Positions 1-8,356 of a stretch of DNA of 35,727 nucleotides are shown piece after piece (the first letter of the stretch is position 1; every line of letters begins with the position of its first letter). A model generated the notes under the pieces. It searched no databases. It had not been told where the DNA came from and saw nothing but the letters and a program-made list of their open reading frames with translations. A program made the position numbers and the translations under genes. The stretch is from Saccharofermentans sp. (GTDB lineage: Bacteria > Bacillota > Clostridia > Saccharofermentanales > Saccharofermentanaceae), in contig JAEFBB010000023.1 of the NCBI GenBank assembly GCA_016292215.1, positions 1-35,727 on the forward strand. The letters run 5' to 3'.

Positions 1-247
1 CATCGTGTTCTTCTGCCATTTCGGAGTTACGGCACTGCTGATTGGGCATCTTATCGGCGTTGCTGCACCCGCTCTCTGGCAGGGCATGATGATGGCACCG
101 ACATCGATAACGGTATTGGGATCAGAAGAGAGGATCCCCGGCGAGGCAAGCTTCAGAGTCCAGACATTCGCTGATTCGAGGCATCTTGTTGAAGCAGGGG
201 AGCCGATCTCGTCACAGGGCTATTTTGCAGAGATATTTGAGGGGTGA
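1..247 (+). CDS. Histidine phosphatase family protein, C-terminal part
   Basis: This is the 3' end of a gene that begins before the window; base 1 is the third base of a codon. The reading frame gives a peptide starting IVFFCHFG, matching the second catalytic-His segment of the phosphoglycerate-mutase-like histidine phosphatase family. The following stretch (GHLIGV, then APTSITVL with an EER segment and a closing DSRHL) resembles the clostridial members of that family. The N-terminal RHG motif lies outside the window, so substrate and full length cannot be judged. The stop codon lies five bases before the preferred folA start, so the two genes are probably cotranscribed. The family assignment is fairly safe; the specific function is unknown. 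Confidence 0.75.
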   Translation, partial: IVFFCHFGVTALLIGHLIGVAAPALWQGMMMAPTSITVLGSEERIPGEASFRVQTFADSRHLVEAGEPISSQGYFAEIFEG

Positions 248-252
248 ATGAC

Positions 253-744
253 ATGATCGCGATCGCAGCAGTAGACAGGAATTGGGCAATAGGAAACAAG
301 GGACAGCTCCTTATCTCGCTTCCCGAGGACCAGAAGGGCGTGTTTAAGAAATATACCGCCGGTCATACTGTCGTTTTCGGCAGAAAGACCCTTGAGACGT
401 TCCCGGGACAGAGGCTCCTTCCGAACAGGGTCAACGTGATCATGTCCAGGAGCTTTGATTATCAGAAGGAAGGAGCGGTCATCCTTCATTCCGTTGATGA
501 ACTGGAAGACTTCCTGGCGCTTTCGGCAGACGAGGTCTTTCTTATCGGCGGAGCTACGATGTATAACTCCCTGATCGGCCTTTGCGACAAGGCGATAATA
601 ACCAGCATCCGCGCAGAGGATGAGGCTGACTGCTATTTCCCGAATCTTGACGAGGATCCGGCTTGGGAGCTTACCGAAGAGGAACCGCCTGTAATGAGTG
701 AAAAGGGCGTTGAATTTACAGTCCGCCACTACAAGCGGAAATGA
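253..744 (+). CDS. folA: Dihydrofolate reductase
   Basis: Reduces dihydrofolate to tetrahydrofolate with NADPH in the cytoplasm, supplying one-carbon units for thymidylate and purine synthesis. The 163-residue product opens MIAIAAVDRNWAIG, the classic DHFR N-terminus. The substrate-binding acidic residue is probably D26 in LPEDQ. A GRKT segment and a later IGGATMY segment match the NADPH-binding parts of the family. An ATG at 253 was chosen over a GTG at 244, because the family normally starts at MIAI and because the GGGG at 241-244 is well spaced only for the later start. The gene is followed by a terminator, so it closes the operon that enters from the left. The identification is firm. Confidence 0.93.
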   Translation: MIAIAAVDRNWAIGNKGQLLISLPEDQKGVFKKYTAGHTVVFGRKTLETFPGQRLLPNRVNVIMSRSFDYQKEGAVILHSVDELEDFLALSADEVFLIGGATMYNSLIGLCDKAIITSIRAEDEADCYFPNLDEDPAWELTEEEPPVMSEKGVEFTVRHYKRK

Positions 745-771
745 TCTTTGCTTTATATATAATTAATTTTA

Positions 772-801
772 AAATAGCCCTTGCTTTGACAGGGGCTATT
801 T
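772..801 (+). terminator. Rho-independent terminator after folA
   Basis: A nine-base stem AAATAGCCC (772-780) pairs with GGGCTATTT (793-801) around a 12-base loop. The T run is weak (TTT then G), so termination may be partial. The 3' arm overlaps the likely rpsB promoter. Confidence 0.6.
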
Positions 802-809
802 GTTAGAAT
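781..809 (+). promoter_or_regulatory. Putative rpsB promoter with extended -10
   Basis: TTGCTT at 781-786 could serve as -35. TAGAAT at 804-809 could serve as -10, with a 17-base spacer and an upstream TG at 801-802 that fits the extended -10 pattern. Start of transcription would be near 816, leaving a leader of about 85 bases before rpsB. The call is by consensus matching only. Confidence 0.45.
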
Positions 810-827
810 ACTCGGGCATAAAAATCA

Positions 828-875
828 CGCATACGTTCCTTTTGTGGGCAAAGCCTTAATATCATTGCGTATGCG
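828..875 (+). promoter_or_regulatory. Structured rpsB leader hairpin, possible autoregulatory element
   Basis: CGCATACG at 828-835 is perfectly complementary to CGTATGCG at 868-875. The 32-base interval contains a small GGC-AAA-GCC hairpin. The element lies between the predicted transcription start and the AGGAGG ribosome binding site at 887-892, and no T run follows it, so it does not look like a terminator. Leader structures bound by the encoded protein are a known control mode for ribosomal protein genes. That role for this hairpin is inference. Confidence 0.45.
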
Positions 876-900
876 GAAGTAAAAACAGGAGGATTATTTT

Positions 901-1710
901 ATGCCGGTAATTTTAATGAAGCAGCTGCTTGAAGCAGGCGTTCACTTTGGTCACCAGACACGTCGCTGGAACCCTAAGATGTCTGAGTACATCTTCACAG
1001 AGCGCAACTCCATCCACATCATCGATCTGCAGAAGACAGTCAAGAAGGTTGACGACGCTTACGCTGCAATGAGAGAGCTCGCTGAGAAGGGTGATATCCT
1101 TTTCGTTGGTACAAAGAAGCAGGCTCAGGATTCCATCAAGGAAGAAGCTCAGCGTTGCGGTCAGTTCTATGTTAACTATCGTTGGCTCGGCGGTACTCTC
1201 ACAAACTTCGTAACGATCAAGAAGAGAGTTGCAAGACTTGAAGAACTCAGAAGAATGGAAGCTGACGGTTCTTTCGAACTCAGAACAAAGAAGGAAGTTG
1301 CTAAGCTTAAGCTCGAGATGACAAAGCTCGATCAGAACCTCGGCGGTATCGTTGGTATGGTTAAGCTCCCTGCAGCTCTTTTCATCGTTGACACAAAGAA
1401 GGAGCACAACGCAGTAGCAGAAGCTAAGAGACTTGGTATCCCGATCGTTGCTATCGTTGATACAAACTGCGATCCTGACGAAGTAGATTACGTTATCCCC
1501 GGTAACGATGACGCTATCCGTGCAGTTAAGCTCATCACAGCTAAGATGGCTGACGCTGTTATCGAAGCTCATCAGGGTGAGGATGCTACATCTGAGGGTA
1601 TGGATATCGATTCCGTTCAGGCTCAGGCTGAGACAGCTGACGTTGCTGAAGAGCAGGCAGCTGAGGCAGCAGAAGAGAAGTCTATCGAAGAGATCGCTTC
1701 TGAGTCTTAA
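901..1710 (+). CDS. rpsB: 30S ribosomal protein S2
   Basis: Component of the small ribosomal subunit, needed for S1 docking and initiation. The 269-residue protein starts [18 protein letters not shown], the standard S2 opening. It carries the [25 protein letters not shown] and IVDTNCDP blocks of the family. The last 40 or so residues form an Ala/Glu-rich acidic tail beyond the conserved core, as in some other Firmicutes. AGGAGG at 887-892 lies eight bases before the ATG. Thr is almost always ACA and Ala mostly GCT or GCA, a strong bias expected of a highly expressed gene. It is followed by tsf after 36 bases, and the pair ends at a strong terminator. Confidence 0.97.
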   Translation: MPVILMKQLLEAGVHFGHQTRRWNPKMSEYIFTERNSIHIIDLQKTVKKVDDAYAAMRELAEKGDILFVGTKKQAQDSIKEEAQRCGQFYVNYRWLGGTLTNFVTIKKRVARLEELRRMEADGSFELRTKKEVAKLKLEMTKLDQNLGGIVGMVKLPAALFIVDTKKEHNAVAEAKRLGIPIVAIVDTNCDPDEVDYVIPGNDDAIRAVKLITAKMADAVIEAHQGEDATSEGMDIDSVQAQAETADVAEEQAAEAAEEKSIEEIASES

Positions 1711-1746
1711 TTCAAATCTTAACTAAAATCGCAAAGGAGAATATAT

Positions 1747-2685
1747 ATGGCAGTTACAGCACAACAGGTTAAAGAACTCCGTGAGCTCACAGATTGCGGC
1801 ATCATGGACTGCAAGAAGGCACTTATCGAGTGTGAAGGTGATATCGAGAAGGCTAAGGCTTGGCTTCGTGAGAAGGGTATGGCTAAGGCTGAGAAGAAGT
1901 CAGCTAGAATCGCTGCAGAGGGTGCAGTTGTTTCCAAGATCGCTGACGACAAGAAGTCCGGCGTTCTCGTAGAGATCAACATCGAGACAGACTTCGCTGC
2001 TAACACAGATAAGTTTAAGAACTTCTGTGAAGCTGTTTCTACACACATCCTTGCTAAGAAGCCTGCTACTCTTGAAGAGCTTATGGCTCAGCCTCTCTAC
2101 AATGACGAGTCCAAGACAGTTGAGATCTTCCAGAAGGAAGCTATCGCTGATATCGGTGAGAACACATCCATCAGAAGATTCGTTATCTATGAGGTAGAGG
2201 GCAACGGCGCTGTTGCTTCTTACATCCACATGGGTGGTAAGGTAGGCGTTTTCGTTGAGGTTACAACAGATGATGATTCTGTTATCAACAAGCCTGAGTT
2301 CGCTGATTTCGCTAAGAACATCGGCATGCAGGTTGCTTCAATGAGACCTAACTGGGTTACAGAGAATGAAGTTCCCCAGGCAGAGCTCGACAAGGAAGTT
2401 GACATCATCAAGAACAAGGCTCTCGAAGAGGGTAAGCCTGAGAAGATCATCATGGACAGGATCGTTCCCGGCCAGATCAAGAACTTCTACAAGCTCAACT
2501 GCCTCGTAGATCAGGAGTTCTTCAGAGATGACGATCTTACGATCTCCCAGTACATCGATCAGTCCATCAAGGCTATCGGCGCTAACGTTTCCGTTGTTCG
2601 TTTCACACGTTTCGGTCTTGGCGAAGGTATCGAGAAGAAGGTTGACGACTTCGCAGAAGAAGTCAGAAAGCAGGCTGGTCTCTAA
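1747..2685 (+). CDS. tsf: Elongation factor Ts
   Basis: Guanine nucleotide exchange factor that regenerates EF-Tu-GTP during translation. The 312-residue protein has the N-terminal UBA-like helices with ELTDCGIMDCKKAL, corresponding to the EF-Ts signature, then AWLREKG and ETDFAAN. The rest matches the two core subdomains, and the length is slightly above the usual 290-300. AAAGGAG at 1733-1739 precedes the ATG by seven bases. Codon bias is as strong as in rpsB, with which it forms a two-gene unit between the promoter near 781-809 and the terminator at 2712-2740. Confidence 0.97.
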   Translation: MAVTAQQVKELRELTDCGIMDCKKALIECEGDIEKAKAWLREKGMAKAEKKSARIAAEGAVVSKIADDKKSGVLVEINIETDFAANTDKFKNFCEAVSTHILAKKPATLEELMAQPLYNDESKTVEIFQKEAIADIGENTSIRRFVIYEVEGNGAVASYIHMGGKVGVFVEVTTDDDSVINKPEFADFAKNIGMQVASMRPNWVTENEVPQAELDKEVDIIKNKALEEGKPEKIIMDRIVPGQIKNFYKLNCLVDQEFFRDDDLTISQYIDQSIKAIGANVSVVRFTRFGLGEGIEKKVDDFAEEVRKQAGL

Positions 2686-2711
2686 TAGACCTGCTGATAA
2701 AATCAGTTAAT

Positions 2712-2740
2712 AACCCCGCACTTAAATGTGCGGGGTTTTT
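2712..2740 (+). terminator. Strong Rho-independent terminator after tsf
   Basis: AACCCCGCAC (2712-2721) pairs perfectly with GTGCGGGGTT (2728-2737) around a TTAAAT loop and runs into TTTTT. It ends the rpsB-tsf transcript. Confidence 0.93.
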
Positions 2741-2761
2741 ATTTATTTATAAATATAAAGG

Positions 2762-2790
2762 TTCACCTTAAGACAAATTATTGATAAAAT
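2762..2790 (+). promoter_or_regulatory. Putative promoter of the pyrH-to-priA run
   Basis: TTCACC (2762-2767) lies 17 bases upstream of TAAAAT (2785-2790). A TG two bases before the -10 gives an extended -10 (TGATAAAAT). The same nine bases recur in the dapA promoter. It sits just after the tsf terminator, where a new promoter is expected. Confidence 0.5.
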
Positions 2791-2825
2791 CTATAGAAAG
2801 ATTTTTTGAGCGGAGGAAATTTTAA

Positions 2826-3533
2826 ATGGGCGATAATAAGTATAACCGCATTCTCTTGAAAATATCCGGTGAAGCACTGGCCGGCGATGCCAAGGTAGGC
2901 ATCAATGACGAGGTCTTAAAAGAGATCTCCGCTAACATCAAAGCTGTAGCAGATCTCGGCGTACAGGTCGCAATCGTTGTAGGCGGCGGTAACTTCTGGC
3001 GCGGAAGATCATCAGAGAAGATGGACAGAGTCACGGCAGACCACATGGGCATGCTCGCTACTCTTATGAATTCATTAGCTCTTTCCGATGCTTTGGAGCA
3101 GCAGGGAGCAGTTACGAGAGTTTTATCAGCCGTTGAAGTCAGACAGATGGCTGAGCCTTATATCAGAAAGAGAGCCGTAAGACACTTGGAGAAGGGAAGG
3201 ATCGTTATTTTCGCCTGCGGTACAGGTAATCCTTACTTCTCAACAGATACGGGCGCAGCGTTAAGAGCAACAGAGATCGGCGCTGACGTATTCCTTAAGG
3301 CTACTATGGTTGACGGTGTATACGACAAGGATCCCAACGTATATGCTGACGCAAAGAAGTACGACACTGTATCTCACGATGAAGTATTGAGATTAAACCT
3401 CAAGGTCATGGATGCTACAGCTGCTGCGCTTTGCCGTGATAACCACACCAAGATCCTCGTATTCTCCATGAGAGATCCCGAGAACATCGTTAGGATCGCA
3501 AAGGGCGAAGAGCTCGGAACAATCGTTGAATAA
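2826..3533 (+). CDS. pyrH: Uridylate kinase (UMP kinase)
   Basis: Phosphorylates UMP to UDP in pyrimidine nucleotide synthesis, acting as a cytoplasmic hexamer of the amino-acid-kinase fold. The 235-residue product has the N-terminal [10 protein letters not shown] phosphate-binding loop, the GGGNFWRG block, a DTGAALRA segment and DGVYDKDPN near the nucleotide site, all typical of bacterial UMPK. GGAGG at 2812-2816 lies nine bases before the ATG. It is the first gene after the putative promoter at 2762-2790, and frr follows after 28 bases in the conserved pyrH-frr order. Confidence 0.97.
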   Translation: MGDNKYNRILLKISGEALAGDAKVGINDEVLKEISANIKAVADLGVQVAIVVGGGNFWRGRSSEKMDRVTADHMGMLATLMNSLALSDALEQQGAVTRVLSAVEVRQMAEPYIRKRAVRHLEKGRIVIFACGTGNPYFSTDTGAALRATEIGADVFLKATMVDGVYDKDPNVYADAKKYDTVSHDEVLRLNLKVMDATAAALCRDNHTKILVFSMRDPENIVRIAKGEELGTIVE

Positions 3534-3561
3534 TTAAATTACATATACAGGAGGCAGAATT

Positions 3562-4134
3562 ATGGCTATGATCGAGATCACAAAGAAAGATTACGATGAT
3601 ATCGAAGCAAAAATGCAAAAGTGCATCGATAACCTTCAGGAGAACCTTAACACGATCCGTGCCGGACGTGCTAATCCGCACGTTTTGGACAAGATCCAGG
3701 TAGAGTATTACGGTGCTATGTCTCCGCTTAATGCAGTAGCCAACATTCAGGTCCCTGAGGCAAGAATGATTACATTGTCACCTTGGGATCCGAAGATGCT
3801 CAAAGAGATCGAGCATGCCATCCAGGCTTCCGATCTCGGCATCAATCCTACCAACGACGGTAAGATGATCAGACTCGTTTTCCCTATGCTTACAGAGGAA
3901 AGACGTAAGGATCTCGTTAAGCAGGTTAAGGTTTACGGCGATGAGACAAAGGTAGTTATCCGTAACAACCGCCGTGACGCAATCGATAAGATGCGTGCTG
4001 CCAACAAGAAGAAGGAACTTACAGATGATCTCCTCAAGGAATTCGAAGAGAAGGTACAGAAGATCACTGACAAGTTTACTGCTGAGGTAGATAAGGTCTG
4101 CGAGACAAAGAATAAGGAATTGATGGAAATCTGA
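3562..4134 (+). CDS. frr: Ribosome recycling factor
   Basis: Works with EF-G to split post-termination ribosomes. The 190-residue product has the three-helix-bundle family features: a TIRAGRANP motif near residue 32, the YYG and PLNAVANIQVPEAR central block, NDGKMIRL, and a long charged C-terminal helix. AGGAGG at 3549-3554 precedes the ATG by seven bases. The frame could also start at the second Met two codons later, but the upstream ATG fits the ribosome binding site better. The next gene, uppS, begins six bases after the stop, suggesting translational coupling. Confidence 0.96.
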   Translation: MAMIEITKKDYDDIEAKMQKCIDNLQENLNTIRAGRANPHVLDKIQVEYYGAMSPLNAVANIQVPEARMITLSPWDPKMLKEIEHAIQASDLGINPTNDGKMIRLVFPMLTEERRKDLVKQVKVYGDETKVVIRNNRRDAIDKMRAANKKKELTDDLLKEFEEKVQKITDKFTAEVDKVCETKNKELMEI

Positions 4135-4140
4135 TATCTG

Positions 4141-4908
4141 ATGGCTTTGCTCGGAAAAAAACAGGAATTTACCTACGATACGGGTGACCTTAAGGTCCCC
4201 GTATCTTTGGGTGTGATAATGGACGGCAACGGAAGATGGGCTACAAAAAGACATCTTCCCAGAAGCGCCGGCCACAGGGCAGGAGCCGAGAATCTCAAGG
4301 AGCTTTGCCGCAACTGCGGAAGATACGGCGTTAAGTATCTGACGGTCTATGCCTTTTCTACAGAGAACTGGTCCAGACCTCAGGATGAAGTCGAAAAGCT
4401 CATGAAGCTCTTTGTCGAGTTTGTCGACCGTTACGATCCCGAGCTTAAGGAAGAGGGCGTAAGAATGAGATTTACCGGCGATATCGCCGCGCTTCCTGAG
4501 AAAGTCAAAGAAGTCATTAAGATCGAAGAAGAAAGATCTAAAGACCGCCAGAAGATGCAGCTTATCATCGCATTTAATTACGGCGGAAGAAGAGAGATCG
4601 TCTACAGCTGCCAGAAGATCGCCGAGCAGATCAAGGCCGGCACATTAGAGCCTTCTGACATTACTGAACAGATGATCTCCGATAATCTTTATCTTCCCGA
4701 TGTGCCGGATCCGGAGCTTATCATCAGACCCAGCGGCGAGTTAAGGATATCCAATTTCCTTTTGTGGGAATGCGCATATTCAGAATTTTGGATCTCGGAT
4801 GTTTTGTGGCCTGACTTCGGTTACGAAGATCTTACCCAGGCATTCAGGGATTATGCATTGAGAGACAGACGTTTCGGCGGCCTGTCGAAGAAAGACAGTA
4901 AGAAGTAA
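4141..4908 (+). CDS. uppS: Isoprenyl transferase (undecaprenyl diphosphate synthase)
   Basis: A cis-prenyltransferase that extends farnesyl diphosphate with isopentenyl diphosphate to make the undecaprenyl lipid carrier for cell-wall synthesis. The 255-residue protein shows the family motifs: MDGNGRWA with catalytic D28, then SAGHRAG, then SGELRISNFLLWE and a closing WPDF block. No clear Shine-Dalgarno sequence precedes the ATG, which lies six bases after frr, so translation probably depends on ribosomes leaving frr. Later products of this same operon (dxr, ispG) feed the isoprenoid precursor pool that the enzyme consumes. Confidence 0.95.
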   Translation: MALLGKKQEFTYDTGDLKVPVSLGVIMDGNGRWATKRHLPRSAGHRAGAENLKELCRNCGRYGVKYLTVYAFSTENWSRPQDEVEKLMKLFVEFVDRYDPELKEEGVRMRFTGDIAALPEKVKEVIKIEEERSKDRQKMQLIIAFNYGGRREIVYSCQKIAEQIKAGTLEPSDITEQMISDNLYLPDVPDPELIIRPSGELRISNFLLWECAYSEFWISDVLWPDFGYEDLTQAFRDYALRDRRFGGLSKKDSKK

Positions 4909-4909
4909 G

Positions 4910-5776
4910 TTGAAACAGAGAGTAATTACAGGACTGATATTTCTCGTTATCGTACTGGCACTCTTCGTGCCGGCGCTGTTTTTCCCGTATACTGCCGTAG
5001 TAATGGCTTATATCATCGGTGCCGTTGCAAGCGTTGAACTGTATAAAGCACTTAAGATCGGCGGATACAGACCTTCGAGGCTCCTTCTGAGCATCGGAAT
5101 GGCTCTTGCTACTTTGATCATTTGCTGCGGCCTGTTTTTCAATCTTAAGGTCGAGAACACCATGGCGCTCTATCTGATAATAGTGTGCATGTATGCCGTG
5201 TCCTGCGGCATATGCCTGCCTCTGGTAAGACCAAAGGATGAGAGAGCTCTGTTAAACGGTATTTTCACGGGCGGAATGATATTTTATATCTCATTCCCGT
5301 TGTTCTGCCTTATCAGCGCGATAATCTTTATCCCTAACGGATGGTTTTACATGGTTATCGGACTTTTCGCTCCTTGGGGCACTGACACTTTTGCATACTT
5401 TACCGGAGTCGCTTTCGGAAAGCATAAGATCGTACCTCATATCTCTCCTAAGAAGACTTGGGAAGGCTGCATCGGCGGAACTATCTTCTGTGCTATATCT
5501 GTTACTGTATACTGCTGCCTCGTTATCTACAGGGTCGATAATATCGAGATGGGACTTGTTCCTTACGGAATAATAACGTTCTTCTTAGGCATCCTTATCG
5601 CCATTATGTCCCAGCTGGGTGACTGGTTCTGCTCTGTGATCAAGAGAAGAACAGGCATCAAAGATTTCAGCAACATTTTCCCGGGACACGGCGGAATGCT
5701 CGACAGATTTGACAGCACGTTCTTTACGCTTCCGACAGCAATGCTCATGGCTATAATCGCCTACAATCTGTTCTGA
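4910..5776 (+). CDS. cdsA: Phosphatidate cytidylyltransferase (CDP-diglyceride synthase)
   Basis: Integral membrane enzyme that converts phosphatidate and CTP to CDP-diacylglycerol, the branch point of phospholipid synthesis. The 288-residue product is strongly hydrophobic, with about eight membrane segments. Near the C-terminus it has the CdsA signature: SQLGDWFCSVIKRR, then KD, then GHGGMLDRFD. The start is a TTG one base after the uppS stop. It gives MKQRVITGL, a typical CdsA opening. No strong ribosome binding site is visible, so coupling to uppS is likely. Family and position in the uppS-cdsA-dxr order make the call safe. Confidence 0.94.
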   Translation: MKQRVITGLIFLVIVLALFVPALFFPYTAVVMAYIIGAVASVELYKALKIGGYRPSRLLLSIGMALATLIICCGLFFNLKVENTMALYLIIVCMYAVSCGICLPLVRPKDERALLNGIFTGGMIFYISFPLFCLISAIIFIPNGWFYMVIGLFAPWGTDTFAYFTGVAFGKHKIVPHISPKKTWEGCIGGTIFCAISVTVYCCLVIYRVDNIEMGLVPYGIITFFLGILIAIMSQLGDWFCSVIKRRTGIKDFSNIFPGHGGMLDRFDSTFFTLPTAMLMAIIAYNLF

Positions 5777-5808
5777 TACCGTTACTTAAGCTTTTGGGAG
5801 ATACATAA

Positions 5809-6993
5809 ATGCGAAAACTGTCTATATTGGGTTCTACGGGTTCAATCGGAAAGCAGACCCTTGAAGTTGCAAGGAAAGCGCCTTCCGATTTTACAGTTGA
5901 AGCGCTCACCTGCGGCAGTGACATAGATACTCTGTTTGACCAGATAAACGAGTTCAGGCCGAAGGTCTGTTCTGTCGTTGACGAAGAAAAAGCCATAGAA
6001 CTCGAAGGCAGGCTGAAATCTGCCGGAATCGATACCGAAGTTCTTAAGGGCAATGAAGGCAACATTACCGTTGCGACTCTCGACAGCATTGATACAGTCG
6101 TAGGCGCCATCGTAGGTTTTGCAGGTCTTGAACCCGTATATCACGGAATCTTAAGCGGAAAAGACATTGCTCTTGCCAATAAAGAGACGCTCGTAGCAGG
6201 CGGTGATATCATCATGCCTCTGATAAGACAGAAGCGCGTAATGATGCTGCCCATAGACAGCGAGCATTCAGCAATCTGGCAGTGCCTCAAGGGCGAGAAG
6301 AGAGAAGATCTCGACCGCATCCTGATCACCGCTTCAGGCGGACCTTTCAGAGGCATGACCAGAGAGCAGCTCGAAAACGTTACGCTTCAGGATGCTCTCC
6401 ATCATCCGACCTGGAATATGGGCGGAAAGATCACTATCGATTCTGCCACGATGATGAATAAGGGCCTTGAGATAATCGAAGCTCATCACCTTTACGGCAT
6501 CGCTTGCTCTAAGATCGATGTAGTCGTTCATCCCCAGAGCATAATCCATTCCATGATCAGGCTTAAGGACGGATCGGTACTTGCTCAGATGGGCAAGCCT
6601 TCTATGGTGCTTCCTATCGAAGTGGCGCTCTACTATCCTGAAAGAGGTCCTTCGATCGTAACCGAATTTGATCCTTTTGCTGCCGGCATGTCCAATCTTA
6701 CTTTCGAGCCTTGCGATACAGAAGTGTTCAGGCTCGTAAAGCTTGCTTATGAGACCGGCGATAAGGGCGGTCTTTATCCTACGGTCATGAATGCCGCAAA
6801 TGAATCAGCTGTTATGAGCTATCTTGCAGGAAAGATAAGATTCCTCGATATTGAGAGAACTGTCTTTGAGACAGTAGAGAAGATGGATCCAATTATCAGG
6901 AACGCTTCTCTTACTATTGAAACCATCGAGCAGACTGACAGAGATGCCAGAGTCTATGCCGGTGAGATTATTAACAGAAAGATCAACGAATGA
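5809..6993 (+). CDS. dxr: 1-deoxy-D-xylulose 5-phosphate reductoisomerase
   Basis: Rearranges and reduces DXP to 2-C-methyl-D-erythritol 4-phosphate with NADPH, the first committed step of the MEP isoprenoid pathway. The 394-residue protein starts with the nucleotide-binding GSTGSIG loop (residues 8-14). It contains ANKETLVAGG, the metal-binding DSEHSA, the flexible-loop GGKITIDSATMMNKGLE block and VVHPQSIIHS. GGGAG at 5796-5800 is eight bases upstream of the ATG. The stop overlaps the rseP start in an ATGA arrangement. ispG, a later enzyme of the same pathway, lies two genes on. Confidence 0.97.
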   Translation: MRKLSILGSTGSIGKQTLEVARKAPSDFTVEALTCGSDIDTLFDQINEFRPKVCSVVDEEKAIELEGRLKSAGIDTEVLKGNEGNITVATLDSIDTVVGAIVGFAGLEPVYHGILSGKDIALANKETLVAGGDIIMPLIRQKRVMMLPIDSEHSAIWQCLKGEKREDLDRILITASGGPFRGMTREQLENVTLQDALHHPTWNMGGKITIDSATMMNKGLEIIEAHHLYGIACSKIDVVVHPQSIIHSMIRLKDGSVLAQMGKPSMVLPIEVALYYPERGPSIVTEFDPFAAGMSNLTFEPCDTEVFRLVKLAYETGDKGGLYPTVMNAANESAVMSYLAGKIRFLDIERTVFETVEKMDPIIRNASLTIETIEQTDRDARVYAGEIINRKINE

Positions 6994-8336
6994 ATATAGT
7001 AACAAGCATCATCTTTGTACTTATAATGCTCGGCGTGCTGGCGTCGCTCCACGAGCTGGGCCATTACTGGGTTGCAAGATTACTTAAGATAAAAGTATTT
7101 GAAGTATCGCTCTTTGTTGGCCCCAAGCTCTTACGCTGGAAGCGCAAAGATGTGGATTTTTCTGTAAGACTTATTCCTATCGGCGCATATGTAAGGTTTT
7201 CCGAGATCGATCAGGACGGTTATGTTGTTGAGAGCAAAGATCCCGATCTTTTGGTAAACCAGCCGAGGATCAAGAGACTTGCGGTAGCTCTCGCAGGCCC
7301 TATAATGAACCTTCTGCTCGGTATATTGATCTTTTTCGGTATGTTCTGGGCGACAGGTTATGTCAGCACACAGATCGGACCTTCAGCACAGGGCACACAG
7401 ACTTATGCTGTTGCTGATCAATACACAGTAGGTGATACGATCAAGAAGATAAACGGCAACAGCGTTTATACAGTTTATGACCTTTACTATGAGATCGATT
7501 CTTCAGACCCGACTGCCGAAATGACAGTAACGCTTAAGTCGAAAGAAACAGGCGATATTTACGATATTACGCTTACTCCTGTTATCAAGGTCAGACCCAT
7601 GCTGCTTATTACGGTTGAATCGATGGCTACCGATAACGAGTATCAGGGCTGGAAAGTGCATTCTGTAGAAGAATCGCAGAACAAGGGCAATCCAATCCTT
7701 GAGCCCGGAGATTATGTAACACATATCAACGGCGTTTCCGTCGCAGACGAGGATTTTGAAGACTATCTTTACAGCATTACTGATGATGTAATTACTGTTA
7801 CTTATGTCAGAGACGGCGTCTCTTACGAAGAAGAACTTATCCCCGAGTACGCAGAATATGTGACCACAAGAGGTCTTGCAGTGATCCCTTATAAGGTCGA
7901 CTCATTCTCTCATTTCGGCAGCGCATTTGGTTATGCGGCCAAAATGCCGGCCACAATGGGAAATTTGTCCGTCAGAGGCATCAGAGATGCTATCGCAGGC
8001 AAAGTAAAAGCTTATAATTTGGTATCGGGTCCCATAGGAATCACGACTATGGTCAATGATGTCGTAACGGATGAGGAAGATACTACAAGCGATAAGATAT
8101 ACCTCTTGATCATGTTGAGCGGTATCATCTCGATCGCTCTAGCGTTCTCAAATCTTCTTCCGATTCCGGGTCTCGACGGCGTGCAGATACTGCTCATTGC
8201 CGTTGAGATGGTCATAGGACGCAAGCTGTCTGACAAGGCAGAGAAGAAGCTTACGGTTGTCGGGTTTGTGCTGATAATCATGCTTGTCGTCTTTGCGCTT
8301 GTATCTGATGTGCTAAGGATCATTCTCGGTTACTGA
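6990..8336 (+). CDS. rseP: Site-2 membrane metalloprotease RseP/RasP
   Basis: Zinc protease that cleaves substrates within the membrane, typically anti-sigma factors and remnant signal peptides. The 448-residue protein has HELGH at residues 21-25 inside the first membrane segment, the zinc-binding site. A second membrane region follows, then a PDZ-containing central part (about residues 130-290). A C-terminal NLLPIPGLDG motif supplies the third ligand, ahead of the last membrane helix. The start overlaps the dxr stop by four bases, so expression is coupled. No anti-sigma factor gene is in this window, so its substrates here are unknown. Confidence 0.94.
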   Translation: MNIVTSIIFVLIMLGVLASLHELGHYWVARLLKIKVFEVSLFVGPKLLRWKRKDVDFSVRLIPIGAYVRFSEIDQDGYVVESKDPDLLVNQPRIKRLAVALAGPIMNLLLGILIFFGMFWATGYVSTQIGPSAQGTQTYAVADQYTVGDTIKKINGNSVYTVYDLYYEIDSSDPTAEMTVTLKSKETGDIYDITLTPVIKVRPMLLITVESMATDNEYQGWKVHSVEESQNKGNPILEPGDYVTHINGVSVADEDFEDYLYSITDDVITVTYVRDGVSYEEELIPEYAEYVTTRGLAVIPYKVDSFSHFGSAFGYAAKMPATMGNLSVRGIRDAIAGKVKAYNLVSGPIGITTMVNDVVTDEEDTTSDKIYLLIMLSGIISIALAFSNLLPIPGLDGVQILLIAVEMVIGRKLSDKAEKKLTVVGFVLIIMLVVFALVSDVLRIILGY

Positions 8337-8356
8337 CCTTTGTAAGGAGAGTTATT

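Noticed and set aside
244..252. GTG start for folA overlapping the upstream stop
   Set aside because: It would add three residues before the conserved MIAI opening, and the GGGG ribosome binding site is spaced for the ATG at 253.
786..791. Perfect TTGACA before rpsB
   Set aside because: Only 12 bases separate it from the -10, too close for a normal promoter; TTGCTT at 781-786 has the right spacing.
913..1572. A 219-codon open frame antisense to rpsB
   Set aside because: It mirrors the strongly biased codons of rpsB, has no ribosome binding site and yields a Cys/Ser/Leu-rich peptide without family features.
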